From the NCBI GenBank assembly GCA_015501585.1, contig JADNRY010000005.1, positions 372,001 through 436,000 of the forward strand: a stretch of 64,000 nt of DNA, given 5' to 3'. A program made the position numbers and the translations under genes. Numbering within the stretch: position 1 is the first letter of the stretch; every line of letters starts with the position of its first letter. A model generated the notes under the pieces. The model had not been told where the DNA came from. It ran no database searches and saw only the letters and a program-made list of their open reading frames with translations. Shown piece by piece: positions 36,846 to 47,661 of the stretch. Origin of the DNA: Rhodocollybia butyracea. Its lineage: Eukaryota > Basidiomycota > Agaricomycetes > Agaricales > Omphalotaceae.

Positions 36846-38439
36846 ATGTCTCTCTTGTCTAGCTCTGGCTATGAGATCGAGGCCAGCTCTCCTCAAAAGC
36901 CAAAGCCTTATCCCACTCCTTACTACACCCTAAACACGCTTTCAAAGGGCGCAGTCTCTCACCCAAGCGGACGCTTTGAGGTACCGACAAATGCCTTCAG
37001 CCAGCCTTCCAGAGTGGCTGAAAAGCAGCACAATCGTTTCATTATCTTCTATCGATCACTTAGCTGGATGCTTGGATTTAAAGAAAAGCTCAGCTTGCTT
37101 CTATGTGCGTAAAGTATAACATCAAGACTGCCGTATGGACACTCATCAATCTCTAGACTTCGTCTGCGGGGGTGCGGTCTTGGGGTTTTCCTTAGCACGC
37201 GCATTCATGATGAACGGCAAAGTAAGTGTAATTTAGATCCTCAAGCTGCTCTAGAACTGAAGAGTCCTACAACCAGACTATGCACGAACAAACCACTGCA
37301 GGTAAGAACTTTCGAAGAAACAGAACCTTCTAAGCTTGACCCAGTCCAAGGCGAATTTCGCTGGTTTAGCCTGACTATGTATCGAGTGAGCTATATCATC
37401 CATATCTACCTATCTATCGGTATGTGTTTCATATCAGCCACTATTGAATTAACTGAGCGCACTTTCAGTGACCGGATTCATTGTCGGTCTTCAATTTATT
37501 CCAGCTATTCGACGTGTACGTGTTAACTCCAAGCCTTGAACTAGAACTGAATCCGACGCAGAAATACGTTTTCCTGCACAGGCTTAACGGTGAATATTCA
37601 CCTGTGTCCCTGGTTCATCGCTAATATTTTTCTACAGGATACGTATGCTTGACACTACTCATTGTTGGTAATGCTTGCGGAGGTATTATCTCTCGGCGTG
37701 CATTCGGCGGAGAGATTAATGCACAGTATGTACACTTTCCTTGCTGTCGTTTGATGATTCTCATCGAATTTCAGATCTGGCTATTATATTCTCGCGATTA
37801 TGACAATATTCTCTGCTTTCATGGGTTACTGGTATGTCAAACGGAATACCAGAGCTCACCGTAAATGGATGTTACGTGAGTTCTAACTGTGCACGCAAGT
37901 TCTAAAGATTAAACTCTTCCTAGGCTCTGTGACCTACTTTGCGGCAATTATCACTGCTAGAGTGATTATGATTACTGCACGCACCATAATCACGGAAGTC
38001 GGATCATACTACTCTGTAGGTCGCAAGAAAATCACGCAAAACGTTCCATCTGACACTTCTTCGAGCTTTGGCGTTGCGACGAAGCCTTTTTTGTCTTAAA
38101 AGACGAAAATCTCCTCATACAAATGTTTCCACAGTGTTCTTCGTCTGATCCAACCGATAATGGACTATATATCCCAGTCCATGCGTCCATCCATGAAGGT
38201 AAGCTTGGTACAGCCTCGGCCGTCCGGGTAGTACAAGGAATGTCGCTGTGGGTAGCTACCCTGCTACACATGGCTCTCGTGGAAACATATGTGCGTCTTT
38301 CGCATCGAGTCAAGCGTCTCTGACAATTACTCTTTGGACACAGATACGAAGCACCGAGTCTTCAAATTACCATCGCCACGGATTTGTACTCGAGCCCCGT
38401 GAAGAGGCGGCTAAACCCCCTCGAACGTCTCGTTTCTGA
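36846..38439 (+). CDS. DUF2306-type multi-pass membrane protein (about 390-400 aa)
   Basis: About nine exons joined at GT-AG sites give one continuous reading from SPQKPKPYPTPYYTLNTL to the C terminus PREEAAKPPRTSRF. Hydrophobic segments include FVCGGAVLGFSLARAFMM, YIIHIYLSIVTGFIVGLQF, CLTLLIVGNACGGIISRR, GYYILAIMTIFSAFMGYWYV and SVTYFAAIITARVIMITA. A typical motif follows (NGLYIPVHASIH...VRVVQGMSLWVATLLHMAL). The repeated His and Arg residues and RKYVFLHRLNGY are typical of DUF2306 proteins, which resemble cytochrome-b561-like helical bundles; no activity is established. Two in-frame ATGs exist, 36807 and 36846; the second has a better context (ACCATGTCT), so I used it. Confidence 0.75.
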
Positions 38440-39313
38440 CCAGTACTTGGTTGTATTATTTGCTATTTGCGATACATATTTTATTTTTGCATCGGGACCT
38501 ATGTCTGTTCAGTAACATTTTCGAATATATCTCTTGGGTGTCCAAGGTCCTCTATCATCTCGGTCATACGGCTTAAGTGGTTGGTTGATAATTATACACG
38601 CTTACAAGGTCCGTACCCAGCTCAGGCAAGTTTTCAAAATATCACTGTTGAAAGCGGTGAGTCGTCATGATCATCCGAACATCTCATTCACTACGATAAT
38701 TCGATCTTGGGAACTAGCACAAGGCGCGGCATCTTAACCACAACCCGCAACGATGAGTATTCTGAGGGACTGGACGATACGTATGGATCCATGGCATCGG
38801 TTCTTCCGATGAAGGGCTTTTTCTCGAACTTAAACAGAATTCGATCTGGCGAAAATAAGCTGGCCTATCAGCGTAGACTTCGACGTGTTCGCGGAATCAG
38901 ACCACTGCCTACCACGAGAGTACAATATTGATGATCAAAAGAGCTCATTCAAAATTCTAGTCACCCGCCTGGGTAAAATTTCGATCCGTCAAGCTTTCGC
39001 CACCGCGTTATTACGCCGTTAACCCGTCTGCACTAAGTATGTGATTATTTTGAAATCCCAAAACATGGGTGAGCTAAAGGCTCTAGATCATAATTGCTGA
39101 ACAACAATTATTTTGGTCAACTTTCAACGAAGCATACTTATACCTGGATATTAGAAGTACCAACACTTGTGATTCTGAACGCGGAGAAGATCAGGGAAGA
39201 TCAGGGACCATGGACGACGCGCGGGTGGCGTGGGAGCAATTGTCGATCATGTGCATATCAGATAAATCTCGCTGCTCCCCCAAACATTGTTTGAAACATA
39301 CTTACTCTCAACC
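38440..39313. other. Intergenic region with an unresolved coding-like fragment
   Basis: About 870 bp. A plus-strand frame at roughly 38700..38931, entered by a plausible AG acceptor near 38717, reads like coding sequence (RNDEYSEGLDDTYGSMASVL...RRLRRVRGIRPLPTTRVQY). I could not find a complete 5' part; the frames upstream (38467..38737) contain stops and give hydrophobic but broken readings. This may be a decayed membrane-protein gene or its last exons. Confidence 0.25.
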
Positions 39314-40025
39314 ATGTTTGGCCGTAGATACAACGCTTTCCTTGACCCTCATGGTATTTTTGGAGATCCTTTCTCTGATAACTTCGATGGAGATGATTTT
39401 CGCGCCGGCTTCGCCAATGTATCCAAGCGCGCTACTCAGGCTTGCGAAAATGTGTGTTTCTTTCTCCCAATATCGTCGGTTCACGGTTCAATTTCCTTTT
39501 TTGCTAGGCCGAGAAAATTTTCTTGAAGCACTTGTCGACAGTCGACACGAGCAAAGGCCCTGTCACCGAAGAGATTATCAAGTTCCATCTTGTACCTGAT
39601 ATGAAGAAGCGTTTCCACAACTTTGCCAAGGCAAATGGTTGCACGTAAGTGCGCGTCTCGTTACATCCGCGAAGTCACTCAATCCATGATCAGAGCCAAA
39701 TCGCGCAAGTTGACGCGTGAAGAACAAGACCGAATCAACAAAACTCGCGCATCTGTACATTGCTTTGCCCTCTCTTTATCTGTGTATTGACATACGTATC
39801 TAGCTCATGATTTTCACCTCCGTCACTGTTACCCCTGAGGCCCAGAAAGCTTACTTGCGCAAGCAGGTTGCTAAGAAGAGTGGTCCGTCTGATCCCACGA
39901 CGTCTGGCACTGGATTATCCGAACCTCTCTCTCCGGTACCCCAAAAGGCTCTCAAGCGCACTGCCAACCAGGCGCTAGACGACACGGCCGGGCCTTCCAA
40001 ACCCACCAAGAAGAACAAGGCTTAA
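39314..40025 (+). CDS. Small hypothetical protein with basic Lys-rich C terminus
   Basis: Four exons beginning 39314..39451; the last ends at 40025. The reading starts MFGRRYNAFLDPHGIFGDPF, passes through a helical, charged segment (AEKIFLKHLSTVDTSKGPVT, EEIIKFHLVPDMKKRFHNFA) and a short exon (AKSRKLTREEQDRINKTRAS), then MIFTSVTVTPEAQKAYLRKQ, and ends in a Ser/Pro/Lys-rich tail (KPTKKNKA). Length is about 180-190 residues. The Lys-rich end could be a nuclear signal. I do not recognise the family and propose no function. Confidence 0.65.
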
Positions 40026-40810
40026 TCGTTATCATCTCGAGAATCATCTATAAGTACGTATACTGTTATCTTGTTGAAAGACTTAGTTTATCTGAGTTCT
40101 CGCTCTGTTTTTTTCATAGATACTTCGACTGTGTATAATTTTTTCGAGTTTGTTATCTCTAATCTACACTACAGATGCTTTAAGATAGATCATACAATGC
40201 AGTTACAATGAATTTGTACTTGAATAAGCGCTGGCTCTGCACAGCTTGTTCAGCTACCGTAACAATCACAATCAAGTACTCACAACTCAAGTATTCAATG
40301 TCAAACAATCATACTGCTCTTCCAACTCAATGCTACCCGCAACTAGCCGCAACTACGCTACATTTGACATGGACACGTTGTCGACCGTTTCGACTTCAAC
40401 AATGATATCTGTCTGTCGCCCGATGTTCCTGTACATACGCTGATGATGCAGAAGACGACGGCACGTTATGCAGCTCTAATTTCGCAATGGCCTAGAAAAT
40501 AATCTCTGGGATAAAACATTGGATGGTTCAGACCAAGAATGCGCAGTGTGTGTGTTGCCTTGAAACCAGGACCGCGACGGATACCTAAACATAGACATCA
40601 ATTGAACAATTCTGCCTAAGATGCGATGATTCGTTCGTATCGTTGTGTTGATATGCGCAACATCAAACACAGACCGATGCTCTGTTGTTGGTCCTTAGTC
40701 CGTCACTACCGTGATCCTTTCTCTTTCGTCTTTTCGTTCGTTCCTTTCTACCTCTTATTTAATTTTTTCTTTCTCTTCGTTCTCTTCGCTTTGTTTTTGC
40801 GCTACAAGTA
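40026..40810. promoter_or_regulatory. Intergenic and promoter region of the mucin-like gene
   Basis: About 785 bp. The last 100 bp are strongly pyrimidine-rich (CTTTCT tracts), as expected just upstream of a well-expressed fungal gene. Overlapping short frames here (40208..40443, 40626..40811) have no support. Confidence 0.4.
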
Positions 40811-43800
40811 ATGCCTCCTGTAATTGGGACGTCCTGGAGGCGCTCTGGCTCAAAAGTTGACGGTTCATCGGATTCCCCAGGTATGTGATGCTCCGATTAG
40901 TATTTCGGTTTCCTGAACCTTATGCGTCACTTCTCTAGTTTCTCAATCTTCCAATCTTAGTCCATCGACATCAAAGGCAGCTGAGGTTGGTTCTCCCAAT
41001 CTTAGTGTATCGACATCAAAGCCAGTCGGAGTTGGTTCTCCCGATGACCCTAAGACCAGTGCGTATCGTGAAACCTGCCTCATGACCATCCAAGAATGAT
41101 CCATTCATTATAGGTGTCGGATCGCACACTTCTGCTGCGAACTCGCAGGGTCAACCCTCAACTGGTTCTTCGACCAAAGGGACTGGTTCCCTCTCAGCTG
41201 AGGCGCATGGAGCTTCAACGACGGCCACAACTCCCCCCAGTGTCAGCTCGTCAGATGGAGAAGATAGCGGTGCCAATCATATTTCACCCACAAGTAGTGA
41301 TATCAGAGGTGGGAGCTCAGCCTTGCTCAGCCCTTTGATTTCAGGTGTCTAACAGCTACTTAACTACATTCCTTTTTCTATCATCTTCATCTTCACTCCT
41401 CCAGCCATGAAGACCACCAGTGCTCCAGATGTAACCTCAAGTGGTCGTAGTGCAGTGCGTGCGTTCTAGTTCTCAAGCATATGCATTTGCTGAAGTGTGT
41501 TTATGATAGGGCTCGTCCGCTCCTGCTAACAATCAAAATAGCGACTCGTTCGACACTACTCAAGCGGTACGCGTTCCATTTGTTTTAACGTCTGACCTTC
41601 TAACATTCTCTTAGACACCTTCTCTGGCCACTGGTAAACCGAACCCTACGACAAGCACTCCCTCTTCTACGCCGGCTGCGAATGAAGGGCATACTGGTAC
41701 CACCAGTACTGTTCCAACAGGTCAACCCTCTTCTGAGAAGAATTCGGGTGGCACTTCTTCTGGCACCAGTGGACTGATTACGGTAAGATCATATCATCTT
41801 AAAGTAACAGCATCTAACTCTACGCATAGACACATGACGGGAATAGACCATCCAGTGATGGTATCCCATCCAAGTCCGGCATCATCTCGATCTCTTCCTC
41901 TCCACATGCTACTGGAGGAAGCAATTCAAACCCCACAACAGACGCCTTCTCGCCCACGTCTGTTACAAAAAATAAGCATACTGGTACTGCAGTTCCAACA
42001 AGCCAGCCCTCTTCCGGGACGGATTTGGGTACTACTTCCGGCACTAGTGAGACTGTTTCGGTACGATTCCATCCTTCTGAAGTGACAGCATCTGACTGTG
42101 CTTGTAGACACCTAGAGGGGATCGACCATCCAAGTCAAGCACAGTCTCGAACCCTACTTCTTCACAGGCTACTGGAGGAAGCAACACCACGACAAGCGCC
42201 CCGTCTTCCACGTCGGGGGCGAATGGAAGGCATCCTGGTACTTCCGGGAAAGAAAGTGGTACTGCCAGCAGTAATGAACCGACCACGGTATGATTCTGTT
42301 ATTCGCGAGTAACATCATCTAACTTGACTCTTAGACACACAGAGGTCATCAACAATCCAGTGATGCATTCCGTCTTCAACCTCGATCGCATCCTCTCATT
42401 CAAAGGGACATGGTACGGCCCCTTTCAGCTCGGACCTAACATCAACGAAGGAACATGCTACACACACATCTTTATCCCAAAGTGCCTCTACAACATCTCA
42501 ATCACAGACAACTTCGACTGAGGGAGAAACCACAACAACCGACTCCAAGGCATCCCTTTCTTCGGGGAGCACAGGGACGCACAATGCTCATGGAAAAGGG
42601 CACGGGTCCACCACGACGGCCAGCGCTTCGACTCAGCCGTCTACCTCGACTTCCTTGTCTACCTCGACTTCCTCTTCTACCTTGACTTCCTCGTCTTCCA
42701 CGTCTACCTCGACTTCCTCGGGAAATGGTAAACATAAGGGGGACCCGGGGGAGGCATTGGCATTAGTCTCTCAATCGGGAAAGGTGGACTAGGAGTAGGC
42801 GCTACGGCGGGCAAGATTGGGGTGGGTGCTACAGCGGGCCAAAGTGGGGTGGCGGCGGGTGCGACGGCGGGCAACGCTGGGGTGGGTGTCACGGCAGGCC
42901 AAAGTGGAGTAGGGGTGAGTGCGACAGCGGGCAACGCTGGGGTGGGCGTCACGGCAGGCCAAAGTGGAGTAGGGGCGAGTGCGAGTGCGGGCAACGCTGG
43001 GGTGGGTGTCACGGCAGGCCAAAGTGGAGTAGGAGCGAGTGCCACCGGGAGCGACGTTGGGGTGGGTATCACGGCGGGCCAAAGTGGAGTAGGAGTGAGT
43101 GCGACCGCGAGCGACGTTGGGGTGGGTGTCACAGCGGGCCAAAGTGGAGTAGGAGCGAGTGCGACCGCGAGCAATGCTGGGGTGGGTGTCACGGCGGGCC
43201 AAAGTGGAGTAGGAGCGAGTGCGACCGCGAGCAATGCTGGGGTGGGCGTCACGGCGGGCCCAAGTGGAGTAGGGGCGAGTGCGACCGCGAGCAATGCTGG
43301 GGTGGGCGTCACGGCGGGCCCAAGTGGAGTAGGGGCGAGTGCGACCGCGAGCAACGCTGGGGTGGGTGTCACGGCGGGCCAAAGTGGAGTAGGGGCGAGT
43401 GCGACCGCGAGCAGCGCTGGGGTGGGTGTTACGGCAGGCCAAGGTGGGGTAGGGGCGAGTGCGACCGTGGGCAACGTTGGGGTCGGTGCTACGGCCGGCA
43501 CAAGTGGGGCAGGGGTTACAATAACCACAAGTGAGGTAAGCATAGGACTCAGCCAGCAGACGCAAATGAACCCACCTGTAACTTCCCAGACATCGACCAC
43601 AACAAGTACACCCTCAGCCCAAACGTATGTATCAGCTTCTTATCGTAGCTCTGTTTCTGAATCCATTATCTCGCCCTGCAGTGAGACTAGTAGCGGTTCT
43701 AATAACCCACAGCCTACGGACGGAAACGGCTCTGGATCTACCCAGGACACTTCGACTGACAGCAGTGGAACTGCTCCTACTTCAGACTCAGGAGACGGCT

Positions 43801-45361
43801 CTGGATCAAGCCAGGCGACTTCGACTTCCGATTCTGGGAATCCCAACCCAAACTCCCCATCGTCGCAAACGAGCGTAACCACTACTAGCACGCCTGAGAG
43901 TGGTGGTGGTGGTGGTAATGGTAACGGAAATAGTAGTGGCGGAGGAGGGAGCAGTACACCTCCCCCAGCGACTAGCGCTGCCCCACAGTCGTCCCCGAAC
44001 AGGGACGACACCACTACTGCAAATGCAAGCACTTCCACGCCTGCGGCGCAATCGAACAATAACGATGCTGATCCAGGTTCAACTGCGGCATCCACGAGTA
44101 TTGCTACCGAAGCAACGACATCTGGATCCGTGAAAACGACCTCGTTGGCTCAACTTTCTGCTGTCAGTTCTGACAATGCGGATGGGCCTACTTCAACGGC
44201 GCCGACTTCGCTTACAGCGTCATCAGCTGCTTCTTTCTCCTTATCATCCGCCTTGTCAGTCTCTATTCCCTGTATCTAGCATGTCGACACTAACAGTTGT
44301 TCCTAGTGGTGGGGTTCATGCAGTCACTGTTGCTTCCGAAAGTCCTATAACCTCAACTTTTACGACCACCTTCCCATCAACGAGTATATTTACCACCGAT
44401 GGTCATACAACTACTTCTGTTACGACTATAGTCAGCACGGGTGTCACGACTTATCCAGTATCCGCGACTTATCCAGTATCCGCGACTTTTCCAGTATCCA
44501 CGAATGGTACATCGTAAGTGCTTTTCATATTCCCTCATATGTTTGGCTGATGTTTTCATTGAGAAGTTCATCATCGCAATCGCATACATCACATACGGCA
44601 TTGATTGGCGGAATTGTAGGGGGAGTAGTGTTCCTTGTCCTCATGGCTCTAGGTATCTGTCTCTTCTGCCGCCGCAGATATAGAAGTCGTTCAATCATAT
44701 TCACCAACGCCACTCCGTATGCGAACCTTGATGGAAACCAATCTCCGCGCGCGCTCCCTGCTCGGGACGTGGAACGTTCCCCGTCACTGCTTTTCAATCC
44801 TATGGCTATGGTCGCTTCATCTTCCCGCTCTGTAACTCCCCCTGAGGCAACAGTAGCGACCGGCGTTCCGTTCCAAGATTTTGTCAACGATGGAAACGCG
44901 ACTATCAAGAGAACGCTATCGTCTAGCAGAGTTTCGAGGGCGGATTCACAAAGTTCATTTTCGTCGCGAAGTACAGATACTGCATCGACCCGATCCTCTT
45001 CATCCTTTGTTTCTGCCCAGGACAGCTCAGACCGGGATTCGATCGCGAGTACAATCACACCCGAGTCCATTAACCCGTTTGCGGATCCACCCACTAAGCC
45101 TATGGCTTTGAATCCCTTCGCCGATCCTGTCAGTCTTCCAAAGGCAGTACCCATTGTCCCCGACAGCGACGCTGTACGCATTCTTCCAGGTCTTCCTCAA
45201 GGTCCTCAATTGCGACCTCCGAAACCGCTCTTCGCTAATGATGGTACCCGTCTTTCTCAAGCATCCGTTGACTCAAGCCATGTACGTTTTTCTTTGCAGT
45301 GTGCTGATATATGCTCTCTTTACTGACAATGTTTATCTTCTAGTGGGGTGTTGCAGTGTAA
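40811..45361 (+). CDS. Mucin-like single-pass surface protein with tandem repeats
   Basis: Multi-exon gene from ATG 40811 to stop 45361. The N-terminal part is coded by many small exons and is Ser/Thr/Gly/Pro-rich, with repeated exon modules (separate entry). Next comes GGIGISLSIGKGGLGVGATA and about eleven 20-residue Gly/Ala/Val-rich repeats, then more Ser/Thr-rich sequence. One membrane helix (ALIGGIVGGVVFLVLMALGI, with CLFCRRRYRSR as stop-transfer) precedes a Ser-rich cytoplasmic tail ending SSHWGVAV after the final splice. No clear signal peptide at this start. The exon beginning 42335 enters a stop unless one base is restored near 42364..42372; I treat this as a consensus indel. The alternative is two genes, one ending near 42438 and one starting after it. 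The product is probably wall-exposed and O-mannosylated. Confidence 0.65.
41783..42440 (+). repeat. Tandemly duplicated intron-exon modules
   Basis: Three consecutive introns (41783..41829, 42061..42107, 42288..42334) are similar in sequence, each with CATCTRACT-like text before the acceptor, and each following exon opens ACACxxxxxGGxxxxxxACCATCCAG-like sequence. Exon starts are 278 and 227 bp apart. The modules encode Ser/Thr/Gly-rich segments ending in GTS- or TTS-type motifs. This looks like segmental duplication of an exon with its intron. Confidence 0.65.
42785..43510 (+). repeat. 60-bp coding minisatellite (about 11 units, 20 aa each)
   Basis: Units of exactly 60 bp run from about 42841 to 43500, each starting near AAAGTGGAGTAGGGGCGAGT and encoding a variant of SGVGASATASNAGVGVTAGQ. 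The unit length is a multiple of three and spacing is constant, so the frame is kept. Partial, more diverged units extend upstream to about 42785. Neighbouring units in the middle (43141..43380) are nearly identical, which suggests recent homogenisation or slippage. Confidence 0.9.
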
Positions 45362-46586
45362 AGCAACGATCTTTATCAGGCTTGGTCTGGTCATCACGTC
45401 TGTGTTTCATGAACTTGTTTATTTATCACATTGACTTTTGTTATCACTCCACGGACTATACTTATATCCTTGGTAAAGTTTTTGCACGCCTGTATTCCTT
45501 TATAAAAACCATAAACAGAGTTAATTGGCGAGCTTAAATTTAATGTGACCCGTTCGATTGCGTACGAAAAAAGTACATCTCTTTCCGATTCGAGTTTTTG
45601 TACATTACACCTCGCGCAGTTGCTGATTCATGATGTCATCAGCGCTTAACTATTCTGTCATCGATCATCGACGACGACGTCATCTCTCGAACCACTGCCA
45701 GGACCTACTCGCCGTCGCTAAATCTGTCCGTCACCACAAGGAATACAGCTGTATCAGGAGAACAAGAACGCAAAAGACCTATAGAGAGGAAAGGGGAAGG
45801 ATGAGACGAAGCACTGAGGACGACTACGTGCGCAGGAGGCGTTGGCTGAAGAGGATAGTCCTTCGATACCATTACGGAAAAACTCACTTATATAAAGAGC
45901 CTGGGATACGATACCCCTCCCATGGCCAAACGTAACTCCACTTCAAGGAAAACACGCGTTTATTCGAGTGCGTATCTACGTGATCAACTTCACCTCCCTC
46001 CAGCGCGGACAAAGGCCATATCCTGTAATCATTGAGTAATTACACCAGCTATAGGGAGTCGATTCAAAGAACAGCTCTTCATTGGTGGGTATTAGAGGTA
46101 CCATTAAAGAGCTAGAGGCGCATGATAGGTATTCACGATAGATGCGAGATTTTCAGCAGACAGCGAGGATCAGTTAGCACCGGAGGCGAATATGCATGAA
46201 TCTCGCTCTTATCTAGGCCTTCCGAAATAGAATGTCAAAGATGAATTTTCTGCACGAACTGGGCGTTTTTTCACGACTTACCAGGTGGAATATTCCGTCG
46301 CTAGGCACCAAAGGACCGCTCAGAAAGTTCCTTTTGCGTGCAGTAGCCGTTGAAACGTTTAGAGCTCTTATGGGTTCTAAACTAGCATGAGGGGGTGAAC
46401 TTGTGTTGACTCTTAGATCTTAACGTTAATAGCGAAGCTTTATTCCAGCTCCAAAGCTACTCCAGAACCACATCTATTCCAAGTAGTAGAGCTAAAGCCT
46501 TCATATAAGGATAATTATCATAAATGAGCGCGTGCAACAGCATGACTCAAATGCCTGTATCATTCGAAATCCTCCATTGCCTCAAC
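45362..46586. other. Convergent intergenic region
   Basis: About 1.2 kb between the 3' ends of the mucin-like gene (+) and the Cys-rich gene (-). Short frames on both strands (for example 45630..45935) have no family resemblance. I see no gene or RNA here. Confidence 0.4.
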
Positions 46587-47205
46587 TCAAACTACAGCAG
46601 CTGCAGCTGCAGCGAGCAAAGTCCCAAATCCAACAACGCCAAAGCTGACCGCGCGCAAGCTCGAAGCCTCAGAAACGGCATCCGCGATTATATATCCCAT
46701 CACTGAACATGACTTGGCAAACTCTGCAAACTTGATTTAGGAAGATCCTGGAGAGTAAGATCGAACGAACGCACCAGCGAGCAACTCCTGGCCCGTAGCG
46801 TTAGTGATACCTTGTGGCGCCGTGGCCGCACATTGGAGACAGGTTGCAACAGTACTGTACATGTTACATTCACATCCACTGTTGGTGCAATTCTACATAC
46901 GCGTCAGTCCCGCGTATATTCATCGACTGTGAGCTCGACTTGAACGTACCGTCAATGCAAACAACGTAGCCGGAGAGCACTGAGAGCTGCAGTTGGAGGG
47001 AATAGCGCTGGATGTGATATTCGTCATGTTCTTTGTAGCAGTGGTGGCTGCGGTAACCTGACGATGCACTAGGTGTGGAGAAGCCATCACTGGATGGATC
47101 GTCAGCGCGAGTCCAAAGCTGATGTCCCAACCACTACCTACCTCCCTGGCCAGCCAGAAATATCAGCGAACAGAGCGCGAAGACGATGTTGAAGAGAGCG
47201 ACCAT
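46587..47205 (-). CDS. Small Cys-rich secreted protein, probably GPI-anchored
   Basis: Four exons joined at GT-AG sites from ATG 47205 to TGA 46587. Residues 1-20 form a signal peptide (MVALFNIVFALCSLIFLAGQ). The mature part has Asn/Thr-rich sequence and a compact Cys pattern: NCSSQC, then NCTNSGCECN, then TCLQC, and later KSCS, giving eight Cys after the signal, enough for four disulfides. Several NxT/NxS sequons are present (NMT, NIT, NCT, NAT). The C terminus is small residues followed by a hydrophobic end (VSFGVVGFGTLLAAAAAAVV), as in GPI-anchored proteins. The Cys spacing does not match hydrophobins or CFEM domains as I know them. Function unknown; wall-associated or effector-like is a reasonable guess. 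Confidence 0.72.
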
Positions 47206-47661
47206 CCGGATGGCAGTAGATTATATTATACTATATGTTGAAAGAATGCCTGAGCAATAAACAAAAAACCTTTCAAAGGCTGAAAAGAATGTAAGCTCTA
47301 CGTGAAGGAAGCCGGGGCGAAGATGGTGGAAAACTGGGAAGAGGAAAATTATGTGTAGCAGCTGATGCTATATAGCAACCACACACTGCAAAATTAGCGT
47401 GCCGCGCCAAAAATAACTGCTACATAACAGGCAGTACAGCGCTATATGTGGACGTCACACGATGACCGCTCGACGTTCGACAACTTATAAAGATTCAAGA
47501 AAAAGCCGTAACAAAGTTGTCATGAATGTTGACCCGTCCAGCTACTTCGAGCTGGAGGTTTAAAGATTCATATGTTCAGCTTTGACCTTCAACTTTACTT
47601 CCGTTTGCAATTGAATATATTAAGGCGGAAGTACTTTAGCAGGCACGGGGATACAAACAAA
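47206..47661. promoter_or_regulatory. Promoter of the Cys-rich gene and 3' region of the CorA-like gene
   Basis: About 455 bp between two minus-strand genes. TATTATACTATA lies shortly upstream of ATG 47205 and could be a TATA element. No other feature seen. Confidence 0.35.

Noticed and set aside
42704..43600. 298-residue and 258-residue antisense open frames (Pro/Thr/Ala-rich)
   Set aside because: They are the mirror of the 60-bp repeat; a stop-free repeat unit whose length is a multiple of three leaves other frames open too. No start context, splice continuity or family match.
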